The notes under the pieces are model-generated. The model was not told where the DNA came from and searched no databases. It worked only from the letters and a program-made list of their open reading frames with translations. A stretch of DNA of 5,348 bases, taken from assembly GCA_004559845.1 (NCBI GenBank), contig SFWW01000100.1:1-5348 (forward strand), written 5' to 3'. Shown one piece after another: positions 1-5,348 of this stretch (positions are counted from its first letter, which is position 1; every line of letters starts with the position of its first letter). This stretch comes from a bacterium. Its GTDB lineage: Bacteria > Bacteroidota > Bacteroidia > Bacteroidales > Muribaculaceae. The translations under genes and the position numbers were made by a program.

Positions 1-1133
1 CCTAAGGGCTTGAAGAGCAATATCACCACCACTTGCAGCACAATTTGCGCCACATTGCACCACAAATACAAGTCGCTCCGACCGCTACTGATGGCAAGGT
101 TTTGATACATGGTGTAGAATGGAACAAAGGCACCCGATAGGCACAAAATGCGGAGCAGAGGCACACTATCAGCCCATTGCTCGCCTATGGTGCAAAATAT
201 CAATTCTTCAGCCACCAATGCCAAGCCAAACATGAGCGGAAACGACATAAATGCCGTGAATCGCATCATTTTTCTATACACTCGGCATCGGCGCTCTCGC
301 TCGTCGCCGGCAGCCACCAGCACCGTTTGCACCACCTGCCACAGGGTGTTTGCCACAAATGAATTTGCCATCGTGTTCCACTTCGCGGCTTGCGTGTAAT
401 TGCCCACTTGCTTGATGGCAAAATACCTGCCGAAAATAAAAGTGAGGATGTTGCTACTCAAAGTGTTGATGATGTTGGTGAATAAAATCTTTACGCTAAA
501 GCGAAACATTCCCTTCACCGGACCAAAATCAATGGCAAACGATGGGCGCCAAGGCACCACATAATACCTGCCCACATTCAGCACACTGATGTAGATGATT
601 TGCTGCCATGCCAAACTCCAATACGAATAGCCGTTGAAAGCCAGCGTGATACTCGCACCGCCCGACACTGCCAGCGCCAAGCAATTGATAAACGCTTGCT
701 CTTTGTTCATCAAATTCTTGTTCATATAGGCTGCATGCGCAATGCCAAACGATGAAATCACAAAACTCAAAAACACCACCCGCGATAGCTTTACCAGCGC
801 CGGCTGATGGAAAAAGGCGGCAATGAGCGGAGCGCAGCAAAAGAGCACTGCGTAGATGAAAAAGCTCGCCAAAATATTGAACCAAAACACCGAATTGTAG
901 TCGCGGGCAGTGGGTTGCTTTAAGTTGATTAGCCCCTGCGTGAAACCGCTGCTCTGCAAATTGCCTGCTATGAGCGTGAATATGGTGAGCACGCCCACCA
1001 AGCCATATTCGCCCGGCGAAAGCAAACGACCCAGGAAAATGCCAATCAGCAAATTCAGCACCTGCATCGTGCCATTGTTCATCGCACTCCAAAACAGATT
1101 CTTAGCCGTTTTATCTTTCAATGTTTCTGCCAT
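1..1133 (-). CDS. Wzx-type polysaccharide/O-antigen flippase, 3' end cut by window edge
   Basis: Integral inner-membrane protein of the MOP exporter superfamily (polysaccharide transporter, WzxC-like). Such proteins flip lipid-linked sugar repeat units to the periplasmic face for capsule, exopolysaccharide or O-antigen assembly. My translation from the ATG at 1133 is open for 377 codons to the window edge, against about 480 in the family, so the last C-terminal helices are missing. Family-like stretches are GRLLSPGEYGLVG (35-47), SSGFTQGLI (61-69), GRYFAIKQVGNYTQAAKW (235-252) and FPLMFGLALVAEELI followed by GEQW (298-320). Hydrophobic helices alternate with short polar loops throughout. An in-frame TAG lies 21 bases upstream of the ATG and no other in-frame start intervenes, so the start is firm. 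Only a weak purine run (AAAGAAG) precedes it. It lies 128 bases downstream of the hydrolase on the same strand, and I found no good promoter in that gap, so it may be read through. The transported substrate cannot be told. Confidence 0.9.
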   Translation of the reverse strand, partial: MAETLKDKTAKNLFWSAMNNGTMQVLNLLIGIFLGRLLSPGEYGLVGVLTIFTLIAGNLQSSGFTQGLINLKQPTARDYNSVFWFNILASFFIYAVLFCCAPLIAAFFHQPALVKLSRVVFLSFVISSFGIAHAAYMNKNLMNKEQAFINCLALAVSGGASITLAFNGYSYWSLAWQQIIYISVLNVGRYYVVPWRPSFAIDFGPVKGMFRFSVKILFTNIINTLSSNILTFIFGRYFAIKQVGNYTQAAKWNTMANSFVANTLWQVVQTVLVAAGDERERRCRVYRKMMRFTAFMSFPLMFGLALVAEELIFCTIGEQWADSVPLLRILCLSGAFVPFYTMYQNLAISSGRSDLYLWCNVAQIVLQVVVILLFKPL

Positions 1134-1261
1134 AGCATCTTCTTTTTTTAAAACCTAAATTCGGCAACCCTGCTCTACACCTGCTCCAATCGCAATTTTT
1201 CGTGCAAAGGGTCAATCCCCGTTGCTCTAAATCTCAACAATTTATGCCTCGCATCGGTGAC

Positions 1262-2023
1262 TCATTTTTCGGGGTGGAGGAAGTGAAGGAAGTGGCGGGC
1301 GGCTTTGCCGGAGAGCACGTAGGAGCCGTGGTCTTCGCCTCCTAGGATGAGCATGGTGCTACCTTTTATGCATCGGTGAATGTGTGCGGTGTGGTCGAGT
1401 GTCACGAGGTCGTTTTCGCCTGCCATAATCAATGCCGGGATGCTGATGGTTTGTAATTGCTCGGCGGTGATGTTGGGCTCGTCGAGCATCATTTTGGTGA
1501 GCGCCGGCACTTGTTTTCCGGCTCGAATGGCGTCGTCCACGCTCTGCTTGAATTGTGCAAAGAGCTGTGGCTGAATGCCGTCGGGCTGCACGTTGGCGCC
1601 GCAGGTGGCGATGGCTTTCACCTTTCCGGGGTGGAGGAGTGCCAATTCTATGGCGATGATGCCGCCGTCGCTAAATCCCAGCACCACGGGCTGCTGAAGC
1701 CGGAGTGCTTCGATAAAGGCGTTCACATCGTGGGCCATATCCACATAGTGGTATTCGCTCACCGGCGCATTTTGTCCTTGTCCTCTGGAATCGAGGGCAA
1801 ACACGTGGTAGCCGGCTTCTGCCATCACTGCCGTGGCTTCTGCCATATCGCGGTAGGAACCTCCGTTGCCGTGAATCATAATGGCGGCGGGTCCGGTGTC
1901 GGGCCCGGCGGTGGTGTAGTGGGTGGTGATGCCATTAATGGCAATTACGTGGTCGGCGGGCGTTTGCGCTAAGCCGATAAAACTGACTAATGCGATGAGC
2001 AGGATGAATGTGATGCGCGCCAT
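1262..2023 (-). CDS. Exported alpha/beta-fold hydrolase
   Basis: Serine hydrolase of the alpha/beta-fold superfamily, 253 residues. An N-terminal signal peptide (MAR, then a hydrophobic core at about residues 4-19, probable cleavage near LAQ at 18-20) predicts a periplasmic enzyme. The oxyanion-hole motif is HGNGG (51-55). The nucleophile elbow is GFSDG with Ser118. The likely acid is Asp205 in GENDLV, and the catalytic His is His232 in EDHGS, so the triad is complete. DSRGQG (78-83) matches the usual conserved turn after strand 4. The fold is shared by esterases, lactonases, iminopeptidases and C-C hydrolases, and the substrate cannot be named. The start lies 13 bases after the stop of the NTPase gene. 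The preceding bases on the coding strand are pyrimidine-rich (CTCCCTCTCC) with no Shine-Dalgarno, which fits Bacteroidetes and suggests translational coupling. Its sense strand is C-rich, unlike the helicase. Confidence 0.9.
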   Translation of the reverse strand: MARITFILLIALVSFIGLAQTPADHVIAINGITTHYTTAGPDTGPAAIMIHGNGGSYRDMAEATAVMAEAGYHVFALDSRGQGQNAPVSEYHYVDMAHDVNAFIEALRLQQPVVLGFSDGGIIAIELALLHPGKVKAIATCGANVQPDGIQPQLFAQFKQSVDDAIRAGKQVPALTKMMLDEPNITAEQLQTISIPALIMAGENDLVTLDHTAHIHRCIKGSTMLILGGEDHGSYVLSGKAARHFLHFLHPEK

Positions 2024-2036
2024 ATGGAGAGGGAGA

Positions 2037-3122
2037 TTATTTATTTTTCACCGCCATGGTGTAGTTGTAGTATTTTTTATTGCCGGTGATATCTTCCAGC
2101 ACTCTGAGGAAGGGAGGAAATTTCACGGCTTCGCCCTTTGCCACGTCTTTGGTTTCGAGCATCACCAATCCGGGGTAGGGGCTGATGTAGGAATCAAGCT
2201 CGAAGTATTGCCCTTTCCAAATAAAACTGTATCGCGTCTTTTTGATGGTTTGTCGATAGGGGTCGGCTTGCTGCAAGAGCGAGGTGTAGAGATTTTTGCT
2301 GATTTGTCGCTCGGTCACCAATTGCTCATTGTGAGAGATGCGCTTGGTGGTGGTGTGGATATACACTGCTTTGCCTTGCCAATCTCTTCGGCGGAGGCGC
2401 ACTTCGCAATTGGGCTCTGCCACGAGGTAGGTTTGGGTGATTTCGCTCTTCACTGCGCCCTCTATGTCGCCTTGCACTTCCACAATGTATTTCCGGCTTT
2501 CTTCAATGGGCTGTGGCAATTCGAGCACATTGCTGATTTCTTGCAGCACCCGGCGCAATTTATGCTCAAAGTCCTCGTGGTTGTTAATCACGCGGAGGTT
2601 GGGGTGTCCCGCCCAAGCGTTAATCACCTTTTTATCAAGCGTGCGTGCCAGCTCTAAGCCTTCGGTGCGCACTTCATTGCTGGTGGTGTTGTAGAATTGC
2701 TCGGCACCGTCGGCTGCCGACACCAGGTGGAGCACCGCATCGTAACTTTCCTGCAATTCTGCCGAACTGGTGCCGCACAGCGAGGTGATTTCTTCCCACA
2801 TTTCGGGCGAAAGATAGGCTGAGATGTCGAGTGTGCCTCGGTCGCAAATCACCACGGTGGGCTCTTCGCATTGCTCCGCCATCTTCATAAAGGAGCGCTC
2901 CATAGCCATTTGCACCTCAAGGGTGGCTTTTTCGCCTTCAAAAAAGAGGGCTTGGTTTTTGGTCAGATAGTCCATTCCTGCTTGCAAGAAGAGCGTGGGC
3001 ACTTCAGGCACGGTAAACACTTTGTAGCCTCTACTTGAAAAATGCTCGATAATTTTCACCAAAGCGGTGGTTTTGCCGGCGCATGGGCCGCCTGTGAGAA
3101 CGATTTTTTTGATATTGCTCAT
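2037..3122 (-). CDS. P-loop NTPase-CYTH fusion protein (TTD14-like architecture)
   Basis: Cytoplasmic two-domain protein, 361 residues. The N-terminal part (about 1-195) is a NadR/AAA_28-type P-loop nucleotide-binding domain. It has Walker A GGPCAGKTT (11-19, Lys17) and a hydrophobic strand ending in CDRG (93-96), the probable Mg-binding Asp94. The C-terminal part (about 205-357) resembles a CYTH/triphosphate tunnel domain: EESRK (207-211) at the position of the ExExK motif, ITQTYL (228-233), EVRLRRR (240-246), HTTTKR (256-261), FELDSY (307-312) and LET (322-324). CYTH domains usually act on triphosphates or polyphosphate, or bind such ligands. The same domain order occurs in the eukaryotic TTD14 family, which binds GTP and phosphoinositides; that comparison is from memory. 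The true substrate here is unknown. A good promoter lies about 33 bases upstream of the ATG, and the hydrolase follows after 13 bases. The alternative of a nucleotide kinase with a regulatory CYTH domain cannot be excluded. Confidence 0.85.
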   Translation of the reverse strand: MSNIKKIVLTGGPCAGKTTALVKIIEHFSSRGYKVFTVPEVPTLFLQAGMDYLTKNQALFFEGEKATLEVQMAMERSFMKMAEQCEEPTVVICDRGTLDISAYLSPEMWEEITSLCGTSSAELQESYDAVLHLVSAADGAEQFYNTTSNEVRTEGLELARTLDKKVINAWAGHPNLRVINNHEDFEHKLRRVLQEISNVLELPQPIEESRKYIVEVQGDIEGAVKSEITQTYLVAEPNCEVRLRRRDWQGKAVYIHTTTKRISHNEQLVTERQISKNLYTSLLQQADPYRQTIKKTRYSFIWKGQYFELDSYISPYPGLVMLETKDVAKGEAVKFPPFLRVLEDITGNKKYYNYTMAVKNK

Positions 3123-3154
3123 AGCGATTTTGAATCAAATGGAGAGTTAAAGTT

Positions 3155-3186
3155 CAAATTTAGGCATTTTTTACGAATCCACCCAA
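3155..3186 (-). promoter_or_regulatory. Bacteroidetes-type promoter for the NTPase-hydrolase unit
   Basis: On the minus strand, TTG (3184-3186) is followed by 21 bases and then TAAATTTG (3155-3162), an exact match to the TAnnTTTG -7 element of Bacteroidetes. Transcription would start around 3148-3152, giving a leader of about 25-30 bases before the ATG at 3122. Motif match only; the spacing is at the long end of the usual range. Confidence 0.65.
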
Positions 3187-3226
3187 TTATTACCCCGAAA
3201 TTTGCGGAGCCCCGACGAATTTCATT

Positions 3227-3257
3227 TTTGCTTTTCACCCAAAAAGTGCTATCTTTG
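3227..3257 (+). promoter_or_regulatory. Bacteroidetes-type promoter for the Cys-motif protein gene
   Basis: TTTG (3227-3230) is followed after 19 bases by TATCTTTG (3250-3257). Both elements match the Bacteroidetes primary-sigma consensus exactly, at standard spacing. Transcription should start near 3261-3264, giving a leader of about 50 bases before the ATG at 3313. That leader would open with the hairpin at 3261-3274. Confidence 0.75.
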
Positions 3258-3260
3258 CAG

Positions 3261-3274
3261 TGGGGCTTGCCCCA
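3261..3274 (+). promoter_or_regulatory. GC-rich hairpin at the predicted 5' end of the mRNA
   Basis: TGGGG-CTTG-CCCCA is a perfect 5-bp stem with a 4-base loop, beginning 4 bases after the -7 box and so at or next to the predicted transcription start. It is not followed by a T run and has no gene upstream on this strand, so it is not a terminator. It may protect the transcript 5' end or affect early elongation; that role is inference. Confidence 0.45.
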
Positions 3275-3312
3275 TCTGATGCAAATGTTTATCTTGTAAA
3301 GAAAAGTGATTT

Positions 3313-3759
3313 ATGACCAACGGTAAGAAAAAATGCGAAATTTTGAAGCAAATCCGCCACGAAATTGCTAAGGCGAATGATATAGAATTTGTAACGAGCC
3401 AATGCTCCCACAAGGGTGAATGCCTCGGCACTTGCCCTAAGTGTGAAGAGGAGGTGCGCTATTTGGAACAAGAACTCAACCGCAAAAAGAAAAGCGGCGC
3501 GCGCATCGCCATTGCCGGCATCATGGGCTCGATTGTGGCTGCACTTCCCGGATGCGGCACACGCTCTGCCAATGGCGGCGATGTGCCTGCCACTAACTTT
3601 CAACCCAATCAAGTCACCACCGTGGTGGATGAGAAAAAGTGTCCTTCGCCCAATGCTTCAGCATCCGATTCCACCGAAGAACTTTTGCTGATGGGCGAGG
3701 TGCCTATAGAGCAACCCGACTCCGTGCTCAGCATCAATATGCAAGACGCCAACCCGTAG
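3313..3759 (+). CDS. Small membrane-anchored protein with a four-cysteine motif, function unknown
   Basis: A 148-residue protein I recognise only as a recurrent Bacteroidales hypothetical. The N-terminal part (about 1-57) is charged and helical, with C31-x5-C37-x3-C41-x2-C44 (KGECLGTCPKC in its core), a probable zinc or iron-sulfur site. It leads into a charged helix (about 45-60). KKK (58-60) is then followed by a hydrophobic segment (about 64-79) ending LPGC (78-81), which looks like a lipoprotein signal peptide but sits inside the protein. The positive-inside rule predicts a cytosolic Cys domain and an exported tail. That tail (82-148) is polar, Ser/Asn/Asp/Glu-rich and probably disordered. 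I recall related N-terminal segments in some TonB-like energy transducers, but no TonB C-terminal domain is present here. The ATG follows an A-rich leader (AAAGAAAAG) and a strong promoter. No start codon lies just before the hydrophobic segment, so a shorter lipoprotein form is unlikely. Confidence 0.85.
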   Translation: MTNGKKKCEILKQIRHEIAKANDIEFVTSQCSHKGECLGTCPKCEEEVRYLEQELNRKKKSGARIAIAGIMGSIVAALPGCGTRSANGGDVPATNFQPNQVTTVVDEKKCPSPNASASDSTEELLLMGEVPIEQPDSVLSINMQDANP

Positions 3760-3763
3760 CCCC

Positions 3764-5233
3764 CTATTGCAGCGCACCATCGGTGGGCAATGGGCAGTTG
3801 ATGAGCCACACTTGTGAGCGAGCACGGGTGATGGCGGTGTAGAGCCAGCGGTAGAAATCAAGCTGGGTGAATGCATCAGCCATTATGGCTCCCATATCCA
3901 CAAACACATTCTTCCACTGCCCGCCCTGCGCCTTATGGCACGTGAGCGCATAGGCATACTTCACTTGCAAAGCATTAAAATACGGATGCTGCTTCAGCGC
4001 GCGATAGCGGGTGCGCTTGTCGCCACACAGCTCTGCCATCACCGCCCTATAGAGCATCTCCTGTTGCGAAGCCGTCAGCGCCGGCGTGTCGCTCCCAAGG
4101 CAATTGAGAATAATTTTCACATCCATCTCCAAATCGCCATACTCCGGAAATTCCACCGTCACATTCGCAAAATTCAAGCCATAGCGATGCTCCACTTCGC
4201 CCCACACGCGCTTCACTCGCATCATATCGCCATTGGCAATGAAATCGATTTGCTCATAATCCTGTGCCCAAAAATAATTGTTTTTGCTCACCAGCAGCAT
4301 ATCATCGCTCACCAATTCATCGTCTCTATACAAAATGCTATTGCGAATCCCCCGATTAAAAATCGACGCACGCTTATTGCTGCGCGTCACCACAATGGTT
4401 TCGCTCATGCCATCACGGTCATAGCAATCGCTAATGGTTTCAAGCAAAAACTCTCCCGTGATGGCATCAATGTCGGCAAAACGCTGCAACTCCAGCCGAG
4501 GCGCTCTCAGCTCGCCACTGCCCATCACATTCCGCAAAATCGTGGCATTAAACAGAATACCACTCTCCGTGGCTTGACGCACAATCTCCGTCAAACGCCG
4601 CTCACACACCCGTAGCCCATACGAGCGAAGCACCTCCGCATCCAACGCCGGACTGCTACGCTGACCCACCGGAGGCAACTGCGCCACATCGCCCATCAGC
4701 ACCAAGCGACACCCCACACCGCCATACACATAGTGAATCAAATCATCAAGCAAGCGGCCCGTGCCAAACACCATCCCCTCACCGCCATTCGAAATCATCG
4801 ACGCCTCATCCACAAAAAATATCGTATCCCTGTGCTTATTCTCCGCCACCGAAAAACCCTCAGCCAAATAACCATCCTGCCTGAAAATCTTCCGATGAAT
4901 CGTCAGCGCACCACGCCCCGCATATTCCGTAAACACCTTCGCCGCATGACCCGTAGGCGCCAAAAGCACCGCCTTCCTCCCCCGACTCGAAAGCGCCTTC
5001 ACCATAGCACCAATCATCGACGTCTTACCCGTGCCCGCATACCCATTCACCAGCATCACCGAATCCGCACCGCCATACAGCATAAAATGCCCAAACCCCA
5101 CCAGCAAATCCATCTGCTCAGCAGTAGGCGCAAAAGGCACAAACCCCAGCACATCCGACACGAAACCAACCATCGCAGAATCGCCCGAATCCACCACATC
5201 AGCCACCGAAATATGATTTTTTTCAACTTTCAT
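3764..5233 (-). CDS. SF1B DNA helicase, RecD/Dda-like
   Basis: ATP-dependent superfamily 1B helicase, expected to move 5' to 3' on DNA in repair or recombination. Residue numbers count from the GTG at 5236, so the ATG at 5233 is residue 2. All main motifs are present: Q-motif-like PTAEQ (37-41), Walker A GYAGTGKT (65-72), Ia LAPTGHAAK (92-100), II VDEAS (142-146), III GDVAQLPPVG (182-191), IV with Arg220-Gln221, V LTCHKAQGGQW (431-441) and VI YTAITRAR (466-473). At about 490 residues it is much shorter than RecD2 and lacks room for the long N-terminal extension, so it resembles the stand-alone RecD-like helicases common in Bacteroidetes. The start is uncertain. GTG 5236 and ATG 5233 lie directly after the -7 box, whereas ATG 5173 (residue 22) would begin 15 residues before the conserved PTAEQ block and give a normal leader. 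The stop is 4 bases from that of the convergent gene. Confidence 0.93.
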   Translation of the reverse strand: MKVEKNHISVADVVDSGDSAMVGFVSDVLGFVPFAPTAEQMDLLVGFGHFMLYGGADSVMLVNGYAGTGKTSMIGAMVKALSSRGRKAVLLAPTGHAAKVFTEYAGRGALTIHRKIFRQDGYLAEGFSVAENKHRDTIFFVDEASMISNGGEGMVFGTGRLLDDLIHYVYGGVGCRLVLMGDVAQLPPVGQRSSPALDAEVLRSYGLRVCERRLTEIVRQATESGILFNATILRNVMGSGELRAPRLELQRFADIDAITGEFLLETISDCYDRDGMSETIVVTRSNKRASIFNRGIRNSILYRDDELVSDDMLLVSKNNYFWAQDYEQIDFIANGDMMRVKRVWGEVEHRYGLNFANVTVEFPEYGDLEMDVKIILNCLGSDTPALTASQQEMLYRAVMAELCGDKRTRYRALKQHPYFNALQVKYAYALTCHKAQGGQWKNVFVDMGAIMADAFTQLDFYRWLYTAITRARSQVWLINCPLPTDGALQ

Positions 5234-5237
5234 CACA

Positions 5238-5267
5238 CAAATTTACCGATTTTTTGCGAAAATCAAA
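5238..5267 (-). promoter_or_regulatory. Helicase promoter abutting the annotated start codon
   Basis: On the minus strand, TTTG (5264-5267) is followed by 18 bases and TAAATTTG (5238-5245), exact matches to both Bacteroidetes elements. Only one base separates the -7 box from GTG 5236, and four separate it from ATG 5233. Transcription would begin at or within a few bases of these codons. Either the mRNA is leaderless or translation starts downstream, for example at ATG 5173. Confidence 0.65.
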
Positions 5268-5285
5268 TAAAAAACACTATCTTTG
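5253..5285 (+). promoter_or_regulatory. tRNA-Ser promoter
   Basis: TTTG (5253-5256) at the end of a T run is followed after 21 bases by TATCTTTG (5278-5285), again an exact TAnnTTTG. Transcription should start near 5290, leaving roughly 10 bases before the mature tRNA 5' end at 5302. Its elements interleave with those of the opposing helicase promoter. Confidence 0.7.
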
Positions 5286-5301
5286 CACTCGCAAACCACA
5301 A

Positions 5302-5348
5302 GGAGTGATGCTCGAGTGGCTGAAGAGGCACGCCTGGAAAGCGTGTAA
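5302..5348 (+). tRNA. tRNA-Ser(GGA), 3' part cut by window edge
   Basis: The visible 47 bases fold as the 5' part of a serine tRNA. The acceptor strand is GGAGTGA (5302-5308), followed by TG. The D stem is CTC/GAG (5311-5313 with 5325-5327) around a loop containing GTGGCTGAA. The anticodon stem is CACGC/GCGTG (5329-5333 with 5341-5345), and its 7-base loop CTGGAAA carries anticodon GGA at 5336-5338, which reads UCC and UCU. TAA at 5346-5348 begins the long variable arm expected of a class II tRNA. The variable arm, T arm and acceptor 3' strand lie outside the window, so integrity cannot be confirmed. Confidence 0.92.

Noticed and set aside
529..1092. 187-codon open frame on the minus strand
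   Set aside because: It overlaps the flippase in a shifted frame; its translation is His/Cys/Phe-rich with no recognisable domain, while the other frame gives a clean MOP-family membrane protein.
1134..1261. Possible flippase promoter or terminator in the hydrolase-flippase gap
   Set aside because: The best candidate, CCCTTTG near 1206 on the minus strand, lacks the TA of the -7 element and standard -33 spacing; no convincing hairpin with a T run was found.
1251..1379. 10-base direct repeat GCATCGGTGA at 1251-1260 and 1370-1379
   Set aside because: Two short copies only, one inside the hydrolase gene, with no mobile-element structure between them.
1457..2657. Overlapping plus-strand open frames of 171 and 244 codons
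   Set aside because: They are antisense to the hydrolase and NTPase genes, have odd composition, and no promoter or domain supports them.
3935..5308. Plus-strand open frames of 226 and 191 codons, Arg/His/Ile-rich
   Set aside because: They mirror the helicase reading frame on the other strand; the second even runs into the tRNA gene. Their bias reflects the C-rich strand.
5302..5348. tRNA-Ser as an integration site for a mobile element
   Set aside because: Attachment sites usually lie at the tRNA 3' end, outside the window; no integrase or duplicated tRNA fragment is visible.

Overview
The window looks like chromosomal DNA of a member of the Bacteroidetes, most likely Bacteroidales. Four intergenic sites match the two-part promoter typical of that phylum (TTTG or TTG, 18 to 21 bases, then TAnnTTTG). 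Shine-Dalgarno sequences are weak or absent before every gene. The small Cys-motif protein at 3313-3759 belongs to a type I associate with gut Bacteroidales. Genus and species cannot be told from this stretch.

Layout. Positions 1-1133 (minus) hold the N-terminal 377 codons of a Wzx-type polysaccharide flippase that runs off the left edge. After a 128-base gap come, also on the minus strand, an exported alpha/beta hydrolase (1262-2023) and, 13 bases away, a two-domain P-loop NTPase-CYTH protein (2037-3122). Transcription runs NTPase, then hydrolase, then possibly the flippase, from a promoter at 3155-3186. A 190-base divergent intergenic region holds that promoter, a second promoter facing right, and a small dyad between them. 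The rightward promoter drives a 148-residue protein with a four-cysteine motif and one membrane segment (3313-3759). This gene ends 4 bases from the end of a convergent SF1B (RecD/Dda-like) helicase gene (3764-5233, minus). At the right edge a tRNA-Ser(GGA) gene starts at 5302 on the plus strand and is cut by the window end. Its promoter is interleaved with the helicase promoter.

How the genes relate. Only the NTPase-hydrolase pair looks like a tight transcriptional unit, and the sequence does not show a shared pathway. The helicase and tRNA look like housekeeping genes. I see no mobile element, CRISPR array, phage gene or toxin-antitoxin pair. The points most worth a second look are the small protein with its internal lipoprotein-like segment, the NTPase-CYTH fusion with an altered ExExK motif, and the interlocked promoter pair with its possible leaderless helicase mRNA.
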